Below the pieces are notes generated by a model. The model was not told the origin of the DNA and did not search any database. It saw nothing but the letters and a program-made list of their open reading frames with translations. A DNA stretch of 57,710 bases from positions 1 to 57,710 of the forward strand of contig JALOAD010000020.1 in assembly GCA_023228995.1 (NCBI GenBank), read 5' to 3'. This stretch comes from JALOAD01 sp023228995 [NCBI: Candidatus Muiribacterium halophilum]. GTDB lineage: Bacteria; Muiribacteriota; Muiribacteriia; Muiribacteriales. Shown here in pieces: positions 15,022-26,219 of the stretch (the first letter of the stretch is position 1; every line of letters starts with the position of its first letter). Position numbers and translations under genes: made by a program.

Positions 15022-17601
15022 TTAATTTATACTATATTTATAAACTTTTTTAGCATCAGTATTCAATATAAACATATAATCATCTGTTAATGCAATACCA
15101 CCATTTGGATTAACTAAATCTTTAGCATTAGGTATTTCAATTGTTTTATTAAACACAATACTATTTGAAGTAATATCGTATAATAAAATATTATAAGATG
15201 TTTTTTCACTATTATATCCTAATACATAAGCTTTTTTACCATCTGATGATATCTTAATATCAAATGTAAATACATTTGTTGATGGTAAAGATATTTCTTT
15301 TATTTTACCAAAACTTGTATTGTATATGGAGATTTTTTCTTTTGTTGCTATGTATAAAACATTGTTTGCATAACAGATTTGTCCTTTTGAATTCTGAGGA
15401 ATATTATCATGTTCAAATGTTTTTCCACTATAATCTATCTTTAATAAATTCGCATTAGTTTGAGATGTATTATAAATGTCAAATATTATATTATCATCTT
15501 TATCTTCAATAATTTCATCCATTATATTGCTCCATTTGCTCCTATCAGCAAGATTTATATCATAAGGATTTGGAAGAATCCATCCTTCATGAACATGTCC
15601 TGGATCAACATCAACTTCATCATAAGCAAGAATTATAGAATTCGCTTTAGTTCCATTATTTATATTATATTTTGTAATTTCTTGATAATGATATAAATAT
15701 CCATAAGTAGGATCTGTAGCAGATTTAACTGCACTTGCGATTATATATTGATTATCATTTGAAACAGCTATTTTTGTATAATTATTTATATTAATGGAAA
15801 AACTCTTTTCAAAATTTGTATTATATTTAGTTATGTTTTTGAAAACAGTTTTATCTGGAATAATATCATCTGGACCTGCATAGGAAATTATAAGATTATT
15901 TAAATTATCTGTTGCAATTTGTTCTGGTTTGTATGTTGTATCATAAGTATTTACTAATGTTAAAGTGTTTGCAGAAACTTCTCCAATATTAATATTTAAA
16001 ATTATTTCAGCACTATCCTTTTTATCCCAATATTTATTTTTATGCTCAAAAATATATTTTAAATTAGCAATTCCTTCCGAATTAGGTGCTGTGTAAATTC
16101 CAGTTGTAGGAATATAATTTCCTAATCCGTTCATTAAACTCCAATTTGAAGCTATATTGGGTATTGTAACTTCTGTGTTTTCAAATAAACCTTTTATAGC
16201 AATATCAGTCAATTTAAAAGTTTTGCTTTTTTCAATATCAATTTTAGAATTGGATAAAATTAATTTTTTTAATCTTGGTCCATAAGCTAAATCCCAGCTT
16301 AAACTTGTTGCAGAATCTGACAAATTAGCACTCCAAGTTAATGGGTCTTTATCAAATAAACTAAGTGAAATATCAAAATCTGATAATATTCCTGCTTGAA
16401 CTCCCCATTCAAAATTTAAAGGATATGGTCCGCCTACACTATAATTTGTTGAATTATAATCTATTTCATTATAAAGACTTGCATACAAAGAAAGATTAGG
16501 TCCTCCGAGTTTTGAGTAAAAATTAGTTTTTAGTTTTGGTCCTGCATAAAATTTCAAATTACCATTTCCAATTAATGTTGGTTCATTTACACTAAAACTT
16601 TTGTCATAATCTGTTATTGTTTCCCACTTATCATCTGTTTGTGTGTAAATAACACCAAATCTTGCATTATCAACAAAATTAGCTGTTACTTCTGCTGTAG
16701 CATTAAAACTACCTTTCATTCCAACATCAAAAGGTATTTCCACATCTATCCAAACTGGAATTGGAACAGGTATTCCAGGTATTACTGCTAAAAATTTTAC
16801 CTTTGTATTTACAAGATTTCCTATAGTTATTTCTTTATCAATTGCACCTGTTGAAACTACTTTTAATCCATATTTACTATCATTTTTAGTTCTTAAAGCT
16901 GTGTAAAAGTAATTAAAACCATCATAGAATTTTATATTCATAAGAAGATTCATTTTAATATCAATATCACCAGTTGCAATTAAAGATACATTTTTTTCTG
17001 ATACTAAATCTTTTTCAAAATTAAAACCTATTGATGCATCAGAATGTATTGGTGCTTTTGATGGTGAATATTTATTATCAGGTAATTTAAACTCAGTTGA
17101 TGTAATTGGTAATTCAATGTTTATTTCACCATATTTGATTATATCTTCCAATGGAACATCAATAGTTTTTACATTTGCCGAAACTTCTGTTGTAGTTATA
17201 TTAATAATTTTTTTAAATGGATAAATATACTTTCCATTCATTTCATCTTCAGATAATACTAATATTTCATTTATTTTATATGTAAATACTTCAGATGTTG
17301 TAAAAGTAAATTTTAAAGTATTATCATTAATTAAACTATTAAAGTTTTTATTCCAATCCTTATCAGTTATTACATTAGGATATAATTCAGGATTTTTATT
17401 TACTAAACCGTCTGGAGATTTAACTAATTTCATATCTATTTCACCTAATTCTTTGACAGATATAGATTCAGTTTTTGAAAAATCATAAGGTGTTTTTGCT
17501 GTTGTAACAACTCCACCACCTCCGCCTCCACAGCCAAAAGCAAACAAAACAATACTTATTAAACATAATAAAACAATTTTTTTCTCAAATAAATTAAACA
17601 T
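15022..17601 (-). CDS. Large surface lipoprotein with a C-terminal propeller-like region
   Basis: This 859-aa protein starts with a lipoprotein signal peptide (VLLCLISIVLFAFGC, followed by a run of Gly). Longer in-frame sequence upstream lacks a signal and has no ribosome site. The central part (about 270-480) is beta-rich, with the segment PVPIPVWIDVEIPF shared with the frameshifted gene at 43281-45540, so the two are paralogues. The C-terminal third has repeated strands (for example NNYTKIAVSNDNQYIIAS) resembling a beta-propeller. Its function is unknown; the protein is probably anchored in the outer envelope. Confidence 0.85.
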   Translation of the reverse strand: MFNLFEKKIVLLCLISIVLFAFGCGGGGGGVVTTAKTPYDFSKTESISVKELGEIDMKLVKSPDGLVNKNPELYPNVITDKDWNKNFNSLINDNTLKFTFTTSEVFTYKINEILVLSEDEMNGKYIYPFKKIINITTTEVSANVKTIDVPLEDIIKYGEINIELPITSTEFKLPDNKYSPSKAPIHSDASIGFNFEKDLVSEKNVSLIATGDIDIKMNLLMNIKFYDGFNYFYTALRTKNDSKYGLKVVSTGAIDKEITIGNLVNTKVKFLAVIPGIPVPIPVWIDVEIPFDVGMKGSFNATAEVTANFVDNARFGVIYTQTDDKWETITDYDKSFSVNEPTLIGNGNLKFYAGPKLKTNFYSKLGGPNLSLYASLYNEIDYNSTNYSVGGPYPLNFEWGVQAGILSDFDISLSLFDKDPLTWSANLSDSATSLSWDLAYGPRLKKLILSNSKIDIEKSKTFKLTDIAIKGLFENTEVTIPNIASNWSLMNGLGNYIPTTGIYTAPNSEGIANLKYIFEHKNKYWDKKDSAEIILNINIGEVSANTLTLVNTYDTTYKPEQIATDNLNNLIISYAGPDDIIPDKTVFKNITKYNTNFEKSFSININNYTKIAVSNDNQYIIASAVKSATDPTYGYLYHYQEITKYNINNGTKANSIILAYDEVDVDPGHVHEGWILPNPYDINLADRSKWSNIMDEIIEDKDDNIIFDIYNTSQTNANLLKIDYSGKTFEHDNIPQNSKGQICYANNVLYIATKEKISIYNTSFGKIKEISLPSTNVFTFDIKISSDGKKAYVLGYNSEKTSYNILLYDITSNSIVFNKTIEIPNAKDLVNPNGGIALTDDYMFILNTDAKKVYKYSIN

Positions 17602-17846
17602 AAAATTCCCTCTTTTTAATATAGTGTTATTTACTATAAGGTATTTTATTTTAAATTTCAAAAAAAATCTTTGCCAGCTCAAATAATACGATTAAAAAAG
17701 TCTAAATATTTAATAATCTAGTTTTTAATTTCTTCCCGGTTTTCTCTGTTTGCCGTTTTTGTCTTCCGGTAATTATTTTTTATAATCAAATGCGTCTGAA
17801 ATACCGATAAAACCAAAGACTAAAAGCTTTTTTAGGAGAATTCTAT

Positions 17847-20800
17847 ATGAAAAAATCAGTTTTTCTAATTATTTTGATATTTAATATTTTTTTTATACAA
17901 GCTCAAACAATTGATATAAAAGGTTATATTCTCAATGAAAAAGAACAACCTATTTTTGATTTTATTGAAGTTACAATAAATGCTCAGAGTATTATAACTG
18001 GTGATTCTAAATATGTATTTGAAAATATGCCTGTTGGTGATTATGTTATAAAAGTCAATTCTCCAGAATCAAAAAATCATAATCCAATTTTTTCTAGTTA
18101 TGAAACTAAATTCACCTTAACTTTTGAAAATTATAAAATGGAATTCTGGAATTATTCTCCTAAAGTTATTCTTACAAAAGGTCAAACTTTTAATTTTAAA
18201 TCTTTGGTTAAAGATAAAACTGGAAATGTTTTACCTGAAATGAATATAAAGTTGTATTCATATCAAAAGCAAAGATTTATACATTCATTTTCTAATATTG
18301 AAACTGGTTCATATAGAGTTATAATTAATGATCCTTTTTCTCCTTTATATCAAAAAGAATATGATTTTACCGAAAATAATAATAAAAGAAATATGATTGA
18401 ACTTATTATTGGTACTTATAATGATAATGTAATAGTTCAGAGTTTTGCTGTATGGAAAGATCATAGAATTGTTTATAATACTGATAATAAAAATATTGGA
18501 AATATAATTTCTTTAAATTATCCTGGTTCTCCTTTTATTTATAATCTTGATTTTGAAAAAATTGCTCCTTGGGTTGTAAAAAGTTGGCCAATTAATAATC
18601 AAACAATGTTTTCTATTAGAGATAAAATAAAAGTTGTTTTTTCTGAAAATATTAATTTTGATCAAAGTTTAAAATCAAAAATTCTTTTATATAATACTGA
18701 TAATAAAGAATACCTGGATATATCTCTTACTTATGATATTGAATCAAGAACAATTATTATAACTCCAAAAGAACTTTTAAAAAAAGTTTCTCAATATATT
18801 CTTATTGTATCTAATATTTCAGATATTAATAATAATGTTATGCCATCTGATTATAAAATAGTTTTTTATACTGAAGCAGATGATTTTGAAGATTTTAATC
18901 ATAAATATCTTGTTAAAAATATACAAAATATTGAACTTGATAAATATATTCCTATTACTGATGGTTCTTCTACAACTGAAATTATGTCAAAATTTAATTC
19001 ATCAACTTCTTCTTCTTTTGATAAAAATAATTTTGTAATTAAAAATCCTGATATTCAGTTTAATATTCCAAGTGATAATGCTTATTATTCAAATGATATA
19101 ATTCCTGATTATAAAATTACAGGTATTGATGATTTTAAATTAAGTTTTTATCTTGATAGTGGTGAAATTCCTGTTAATTTCAAAATTTCTGAAGAAGGTC
19201 GTCATTCTCTTATTGCTACTTTATATGATAATGAAAAAAATGAATTAAAAAAGGAAAAAATTTCTTTTGTTATTGATAAAACAAAACCTTTAATTAAACT
19301 TTCAAAAGAATATCCTGATGTTTATTATTGTAATTCTTTTGAAGAAATTATAGAAATATCTGATAATAATCTTAAAGAAGCTAAAATATTATTAAATAAT
19401 AGAGAACACAAAAATGATATAAAATTAACAGAAAATGGTAATTATAACTTGCTTATAACTGCAATTGATAATTCTAACAATAAAAGTGAATTATCTATGG
19501 ATATTATAGTTGATAATCAAAAACCTATGATTATTTCAAAACCTTTATTAGAGGATGGAATGTTTTATCAAACTCCTTTTGATATCAAATTTGAAATAGT
19601 TGATAGTAATATTGATATTGTTCGAATTTTAAAAAATGGTAAAGATTCAGAAAAAAATATAACCTTAGAAAATGCAGGGCAATATACTTTTAAAGTATTT
19701 GCTAAAGATAAATCTGGAAATGAAAATATTATTGAAAAAAGAATTGAAGTTTTTCCTATAGCAATTTATAATAGTAGAGTCAAATTCGAAGGAATTAAAA
19801 ATTTATTTAATGATTTCAAAAATACTCTCAATAATATTGCTACAAAATATGGTGAATTATCAAAAGAAAGAGTTATTCTTTCTATTCTTACAAAAGATAA
19901 TAGACATTCAACTGGAATTCCTGAGTATAACAAACTTTTAGATGAGTTTAATAAAATACAAATTGAATCTAAAAATCCTCAAGAGAATAATATTTTAAAA
20001 ACAATAATGCTTATTGATGAATATTGGGTATATCCTAAAGTAGGTCAATATCTTGCAGAACATTTTGATAGACTTAAAAAAAGTGTGCTTGAATATGATT
20101 ATAGTAGAGAAAAATTCTCTGAATTAAAAGATATTATCAGCTCAGCTCATGGTAATGTTTACGCACTTTATGAAGAAAAGAAAGATAGAAATCTTGATTT
20201 TTTTAATATGTATTATCAAAAATATGTTGAAAGTCTTAATAAGTTTAGGATTTTAGCAAAAAGTTCGCAAGAAAAACAAAAGCAATATGAATCTATGCTT
20301 AATAATCTTTATTTTGCAAATAAAATAATAAATATTAATCCTAAAATTGATAATAGTGCAATTATTCATCCATCTATGAAAGGTATTACTAAAGACCTTC
20401 TTATGTCAACATTGCGAGATAGAGCTAAAGGCAGTTTTGAAACTATTAAAAATAATTTGAAAGATTCTAATTTAAAAAAATATCTAGAATCAATAGAAAC
20501 CGAATTTCAAAAACGACTTTTAGTAAATGATCTTAAATTTGTAAAAAATGAATTTAATATAGTTTCATTTGATTTTTTAATGATTGAATTAGCTTTTATA
20601 GTTAATAATCAGCATTTTGAAATGGAAGTATGGTATGAAAAATCTGGTGATTCATATAAAGTAGATCATATAACAAATCTTATAAGTATTTCTTATGAAC
20701 TTTCAAAAGTCCCAACAAAAGTTCAAACTGAACCTGCTGAAATGCCTCATGAAACAACATCACCTCTTTTATATATAATATTAATAATTATAACCTTAAT

Positions 20801-21839
20801 ATTATTTGGTAGCATAATTGGATTTATCATTATCAAAAAGAAAAAACAAAAAGAACAAGCTATTGAACAAACTTTTAAAAATGATAATGATGATATTTTA
20901 ATTGAATCTGAGAATGAAATTACACATTCAGATGACAAAACAACTGAATTTACTCAAATAGCAGAAGATAATATTAAAGAAAAAACTGATTTTACTGAAA
21001 TAAAAAAAGATGAAGAACAAGTTATAAAAGAAAAAGTAAAATTAAAAACTGTTTTAATACAAAAATTTGATATTTTAAAAAATAAAGTTAAAAATATTTT
21101 TGAAAAAATTCAGAATAAAATTGTATGCTTAAAAACAAAGCTTAAAGATAAAGCAACTAAAAAACCTAAAAACAAAGTTAAAGAAGAAAAAATAATTGAA
21201 AAAGTGTATTCTTTAAGTGATATTTATCCAGAAGATTTAGATTCTTTTAGAAGTAGTAGAATTGAAGATTTTGATTTTCTTGAAAAAATACTTAACAAAG
21301 ATACTGTTCACGAAGAAACTATTGAAAAACAGGAAAAAAAACCTGTAATTTTAACTACAATTGAAGAAAATGAAATACCTGTTCTTAGCGATGATGTATT
21401 AGAAAATATAGTTGATGAACTCGAAACATCAGTAAAATCAGGTGCTGTATTGGATGAAGAATTAGAGGAAAATACTAATCAATTTACAGAAGCTCTTGAT
21501 GAATTATCAATTCAAACTCCGATTGAATTAATTGAAGCGGAAAAAAAAGAATTAAATGATAAAAAAATAGCAAAAGACCTTGGAGTTAACGATTTAATCG
21601 GTGAAGAAGATCTTGATGAATATTTGAATCTTGAAATAATATCAGGTGATGGTGAAGATAATTCTAAAACTGAAGAAGAAGTTTCACTTGTGAAAGATGA
21701 TAATTCTCAGTCAAAAAAAGATAATTCACTTTTAGAAGATGTTAATTCTAATAATGAAAAAAATACTGAAGATGATTCAGATGAACTGCTTGCATTAGAT
21801 GAATTGTTAAATTTAAATGATGATGATGAAAAAAATTAA
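17847..21839 (+). CDS. Membrane-anchored Ig-like repeat protein with acidic cytoplasmic tail
   Basis: This 1330-aa protein has a signal peptide (VFLIILIFNIFFIQAQ), then one or two carboxypeptidase-regulatory-like beta domains (KGYILNEKEQPIFDF). A Big_5-like domain (VKSWPINNQTMFSIRDKIKV) follows near 245-350, then Ig-like repeats (FVIDKTKPLIKL, IIVDNQKPMIIS) and a long helical region (650-950). One transmembrane helix (about 972-997, YIILIIITLILFGSIIGF) precedes a highly charged tail rich in Glu/Asp/Lys. It likely senses or organises something outside the cell and interacts through the tail, but I do not know its role. AGGAGA precedes the ATG. Confidence 0.85.
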   Translation: MKKSVFLIILIFNIFFIQAQTIDIKGYILNEKEQPIFDFIEVTINAQSIITGDSKYVFENMPVGDYVIKVNSPESKNHNPIFSSYETKFTLTFENYKMEFWNYSPKVILTKGQTFNFKSLVKDKTGNVLPEMNIKLYSYQKQRFIHSFSNIETGSYRVIINDPFSPLYQKEYDFTENNNKRNMIELIIGTYNDNVIVQSFAVWKDHRIVYNTDNKNIGNIISLNYPGSPFIYNLDFEKIAPWVVKSWPINNQTMFSIRDKIKVVFSENINFDQSLKSKILLYNTDNKEYLDISLTYDIESRTIIITPKELLKKVSQYILIVSNISDINNNVMPSDYKIVFYTEADDFEDFNHKYLVKNIQNIELDKYIPITDGSSTTEIMSKFNSSTSSSFDKNNFVIKNPDIQFNIPSDNAYYSNDIIPDYKITGIDDFKLSFYLDSGEIPVNFKISEEGRHSLIATLYDNEKNELKKEKISFVIDKTKPLIKLSKEYPDVYYCNSFEEIIEISDNNLKEAKILLNNREHKNDIKLTENGNYNLLITAIDNSNNKSELSMDIIVDNQKPMIISKPLLEDGMFYQTPFDIKFEIVDSNIDIVRILKNGKDSEKNITLENAGQYTFKVFAKDKSGNENIIEKRIEVFPIAIYNSRVKFEGIKNLFNDFKNTLNNIATKYGELSKERVILSILTKDNRHSTGIPEYNKLLDEFNKIQIESKNPQENNILKTIMLIDEYWVYPKVGQYLAEHFDRLKKSVLEYDYSREKFSELKDIISSAHGNVYALYEEKKDRNLDFFNMYYQKYVESLNKFRILAKSSQEKQKQYESMLNNLYFANKIININPKIDNSAIIHPSMKGITKDLLMSTLRDRAKGSFETIKNNLKDSNLKKYLESIETEFQKRLLVNDLKFVKNEFNIVSFDFLMIELAFIVNNQHFEMEVWYEKSGDSYKVDHITNLISISYELSKVPTKVQTEPAEMPHETTSPLLYIILIIITLILFGSIIGFIIIKKKKQKEQAIEQTFKNDNDDILIESENEITHSDDKTTEFTQIAEDNIKEKTDFTEIKKDEEQVIKEKVKLKTVLIQKFDILKNKVKNIFEKIQNKIVCLKTKLKDKATKKPKNKVKEEKIIEKVYSLSDIYPEDLDSFRSSRIEDFDFLEKILNKDTVHEETIEKQEKKPVILTTIEENEIPVLSDDVLENIVDELETSVKSGAVLDEELEENTNQFTEALDELSIQTPIELIEAEKKELNDKKIAKDLGVNDLIGEEDLDEYLNLEIISGDGEDNSKTEEEVSLVKDDNSQSKKDNSLLEDVNSNNEKNTEDDSDELLALDELLNLNDDDEKN

Positions 21840-21868
21840 ATCCAAAAAATGTAAATAAAATAAAAAAA

Positions 21869-21902
21869 AGAAATCCCGGCTAAGAATCATGCCGGGATGA
21901 CA
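21869..21902. repeat. REP-like hairpin between convergent genes
   Basis: ATCCCGGC and GCCGGGAT form an 8-bp stem around TAAGAATCAT. It lies between the convergent 3' ends of the 1330-aa gene and enolase, with A- and T-runs on either side, so it may serve as a bidirectional terminator. It belongs to the CATCCCGG family. Confidence 0.75.
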
Positions 21903-21941
21903 TTATATTGATTTTTTTTATTTTTAAAAAACTATAAAAAG

Positions 21942-23279
<1,338 letters not shown>

Positions 23280-23382
23280 TTAACAGAATATCATTTAAAA
23301 ATCAATTTACCAAAATGTAAAAAAAGTTAACGCTGTGAAAGCGGTATGTGGAGCGTATAAGGGCGGTACATTTCACTATTTC

Positions 23383-24270
23383 TCAGTTTTTTTGTGAAAA
23401 CTGCATCATTCCAGAAAGAATAATTACAATACCAATTATCTGAGTAATATTTAATGTCTCTTTAATTATAATATAATTCATCAAAGCTGCAAAAACAGGC
23501 TTTAGCATAAAAAATGAAGCACCCTCAAAAGCAGATATTGTTTTTAAAGCTTCTCCATATAAAAAATAAGCAACACCGCTAACAAAAATACCTAAATATA
23601 ATAATATAGAAGTATTTTTAATAGTAAATTCATATATTGGATAATCTCCAAAACTCGAATAAGCTAGAGCTAGAAATAAAGCTGACCAAAAAAAAGATAA
23701 TGAATTAAATCTTAAATTACCATATTTCATAATATATTTTTTAGATAAAACTGTATAGAGTGCAAATGTTAAAGATGATAATAAACCAAAAATAATTCCT
23801 AAAGAAATATTTTTTGAATTCTCACTGTTATCAAAAACTCCAGAGCCATAAACAAGCACAACAATTCCAGTAATTCCCAACACCAAAGCTGTGGTTTTTT
23901 TAATATCCATTTTTTCTTTAAGTATTATCCAAGCAAAAAAAACTACAAATAACGGATTTGCAGAAATAAGTACAGCAGCTATTGTAGCTTTTCCATAAAA
24001 TATTGATAATTGTAAAAACATCATAGATATACAAACATTCAAAATACCTGAAAGAACAATTTTTAAATAATCTGATATTTTTAAACTTTCAGGAGATTTT
24101 TCTATAAATTTATACAAAAAAAACAAGAAAATCCCACCATAAAAAAATCTATAAACTGTTACAGAATTAGGACTAACTCCATTTCCCAAAAGTTTGCCAC
24201 ACAATTCTAGTGTAGAAAACAAAAATATAGTAATAATGCAGTAAATATATGCTTTAAATGTCTTACTCAC
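23383..24270 (-). CDS. EamA/DMT-family permease
   Basis: This 295-aa integral membrane protein has about ten hydrophobic helices in two homologous halves, typical of drug/metabolite transporters. The segments FSTLELCGKLLG at the start and LMNYIIIKETLNITQIIGIVIILSGM at the end fit the EamA repeat. The substrate cannot be predicted. The start is GTG at 24270. It follows the small envelope-protein gene by 6 bp, so the two form an operon. Confidence 0.85.
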   Translation of the reverse strand: MSKTFKAYIYCIITIFLFSTLELCGKLLGNGVSPNSVTVYRFFYGGIFLFFLYKFIEKSPESLKISDYLKIVLSGILNVCISMMFLQLSIFYGKATIAAVLISANPLFVVFFAWIILKEKMDIKKTTALVLGITGIVVLVYGSGVFDNSENSKNISLGIIFGLLSSLTFALYTVLSKKYIMKYGNLRFNSLSFFWSALFLALAYSSFGDYPIYEFTIKNTSILLYLGIFVSGVAYFLYGEALKTISAFEGASFFMLKPVFAALMNYIIIKETLNITQIIGIVIILSGMMQFSQKN

Positions 24271-24276
24271 TCTAAT

Positions 24277-24915
24277 TTACCTTTCAAGTTTCATACTAAA
24301 AATAAAACTAAAATCATAATCATCATTATTAATTATATCAAGATAATCTCCGCCATTATTCTTTGTAAAAGCAAAAGACATATTTTCTTCAATCTGATAT
24401 TTAATTCCTAATGATAAAGCAGAACCATTATAATCAGCAATAAATTTAAGATCTTTATTTTCTTTCCCAAATAACCATTCGAGCTGCCCGTCTAATGCTA
24501 TAAAAAAACTATCTGGTTCAACATCATTAATATCAAAGTCGCCGTATAAACTAATACCACCAACACTATGACCAAAATTAAACCCAGCTTTGAAACCCGA
24601 ATAAGCAATATAAACTGAATGAGAATTATCTGAAGCTGTACATAGTGTCATTCCAAGGTCAAATTCTTTACCTAGAAATCTTATATCAATATAAGCACAA
24701 TCTTCATCATTTTCAGTGTCAGACGCAATTATTACCGAAACAGGATTGCCATTTACAAGCTTAGTGTGATATCCAATGCTCATTTCAGATTTTGTATCAA
24801 TATCATTAATTTTTAATGACATCTGACCATCAGAAAGTGCATTATTGTTGCTTTCATAACCAAAAGAATTAATAATAATTCCTACAAACAATATAACAGT
24901 TAAAAACTTTTTCAT
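24277..24915 (-). CDS. Small exported beta-rich protein
   Basis: This 212-aa protein has a signal peptide (KKFLTVILFVGIIINSFG). The mature part consists of alternating polar and hydrophobic strands (YGDFDINDVEPDSFFIAL, DLKFIADYNGSALSLGIKYQ) and ends SFIFSMKLER. The last residues resemble an outer-membrane beta-barrel terminus, although the final residue is Arg rather than Phe. No family is recognised. The start at 24915 has GGAGG. The DMT permease gene follows directly. Confidence 0.75.
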   Translation of the reverse strand: MKKFLTVILFVGIIINSFGYESNNNALSDGQMSLKINDIDTKSEMSIGYHTKLVNGNPVSVIIASDTENDEDCAYIDIRFLGKEFDLGMTLCTASDNSHSVYIAYSGFKAGFNFGHSVGGISLYGDFDINDVEPDSFFIALDGQLEWLFGKENKDLKFIADYNGSALSLGIKYQIEENMSFAFTKNNGGDYLDIINNDDYDFSFIFSMKLER

Positions 24916-24946
24916 AAAACCTCCATTTTTTTTGAAAATAAAACAC

Positions 24947-24972
24947 AAAAGGGATTTTTTTAAATCCCTTTT
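24947..24972. terminator. Intrinsic terminator-like hairpin after the RRM gene
   Basis: AAAAGGGATTT and AAATCCCTTTT form an 11-bp stem with a four-base loop, followed in the leftward direction by GTGTTTTATTTTC. It lies 44 bp after the RRM gene stop and upstream of the next gene's start, a good place to end the RRM transcript. Confidence 0.75.
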
Positions 24973-25015
24973 ATTTAATCAATACATTTATTAACAAATT
25001 ATATTTCTTTTAAAT

Positions 25016-26194
25016 TTATCTTCTTCCTCTGTCACTTCTTGGTTTACCAGAACGGTTTGCTCCGTCCCTATTGCCGCCGTAGGAAGGTTTACTTGAACGG
25101 TTTGCTCCGTCCCTGTTTCCACCATAAGAAGGTCTATCGTTTCTGTCATTTCTTGGTCTATCAGAACGAGGTGCTCCGTCCCTGTTTCCACCATAAGAAG
25201 GTCTATCATTTCTGTCATTTCTTGGTCTATCAGAACGAGGTGCTCCATCTCTGTTTCCACCATAAGAAGGTCTATCGTTTCTGTCATTTCTTGGTCTATC
25301 AGAACGAGGTGCTCCATCTCTGTTTCCACCATAAGAAGGTCTATCGTTTCTGTCATTTCTTGGTCTATCAGAACGAGGTGCTCCGTCCCTGTTTCCACCA
25401 TAAGAAGGTCTATCATTTCTGTCATTTCTTGGTCTATCAGAACGAGGTGCTCCATCTCTGTTTCCACCATAAGAAGGTCTATCATTTCTGTCATTTCTTG
25501 GTCTGTCCGAACGATTTCCACCATCTCTGTTTCCACCATAAGAAGGTCTATCATTTCTGTCATTTCTTGGTCTGTCCGAACGATTTCCACCATCTCTGTT
25601 TCCACCATAAGAAGGTCTAGAATTCCTATCATTTCTTGGTCTATCAAAACGGTTTCCGCCTCTATCGTTTCTATCTCTTTTTGGTTTAGGTTCTTCTATT
25701 GTTATCATTCTTCCATTAAGTTCATAATCAGTTAATTTAACAGTAGCTACTTTTGCTTCTTCAGCACTTGCCATTACAATAAAACCATAACCTTTATCTT
25801 TAATTACATCAGCTTCTAAAACATTACCAACTGTCTGAAATAATTCTCTTAAATCATCATTTGTAACATTAAAACTTAAGTTTCCGATAAATAATTTACC
25901 AGTTTGATCTTTTGCTCGAGGAGATCTATCTGTTCTTTTGTTATCTCTATCACCTTTATCTTTTTTTGGTTTAGATTCTTCTATTGTTATCATTCTTCCA
26001 AGAAGATCATAATCAGTAAGTTTATCAAAAGCAATCTGAGCTTCTTCTGGACTTGCCATTACAACAAAACCATATCCTCTATCTCTAATAACATCTACTT
26101 CTACAACAACACCACATGTCTGAAATAATTCTCTCAAATCATTATTTGTGACATCAAAACTTAAATTTCCAACAAACAATTTTTCACTTTTCAT
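25016..26194 (-). CDS. Two-RRM RNA-binding protein with repetitive Arg/Gly tail
   Basis: This 392-aa protein has two tandem RNA recognition motifs: RRM1 about 5-78 (LFVGNLSF, RGYGFVVM) and RRM2 about 97-172 (LFIGNLSF, KGYGFIVM). The C-terminal half is made of 23-aa repeats ending in SYGGNRDG with RSDRPRNDRND between. It is basic, disordered and resembles RGG/RG tails of eukaryotic RNA-binding proteins. Bacterial RRM proteins usually have one domain and a short tail. Likely roles are RNA chaperoning or condensate-like RNP assembly, which is inference. The upstream region is full of hairpins. Confidence 0.92.
   Translation of the reverse strand: MKSEKLFVGNLSFDVTNNDLRELFQTCGVVVEVDVIRDRGYGFVVMASPEEAQIAFDKLTDYDLLGRMITIEESKPKKDKGDRDNKRTDRSPRAKDQTGKLFIGNLSFNVTNDDLRELFQTVGNVLEADVIKDKGYGFIVMASAEEAKVATVKLTDYELNGRMITIEEPKPKRDRNDRGGNRFDRPRNDRNSRPSYGGNRDGGNRSDRPRNDRNDRPSYGGNRDGGNRSDRPRNDRNDRPSYGGNRDGAPRSDRPRNDRNDRPSYGGNRDGAPRSDRPRNDRNDRPSYGGNRDGAPRSDRPRNDRNDRPSYGGNRDGAPRSDRPRNDRNDRPSYGGNRDGAPRSDRPRNDRNDRPSYGGNRDGANRSSKPSYGGNRDGANRSGKPRSDRGRR
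25040..25630. repeat. 69-bp coding tandem repeats
   Basis: About eight copies of a 69-bp unit encode the 23-residue repeats of the RRM protein's tail, and a ninth SYGGNRDG motif sits in a shortened final unit. Several units are almost identical in DNA, suggesting recent expansion or gene conversion. Copy number is likely to vary between strains. Confidence 0.95.
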
Positions 26195-26219
26195 TTTACT
26201 TTCTCCTTTTTTAAAAAAC

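Noticed and set aside
24991-25647. Long open frames on both strands inside the RRM gene's 69-bp repeats
   Set aside because: The frames are open because the repeat unit is a multiple of three. The RRM frame has domains, a start and a ribosome site; the others do not.
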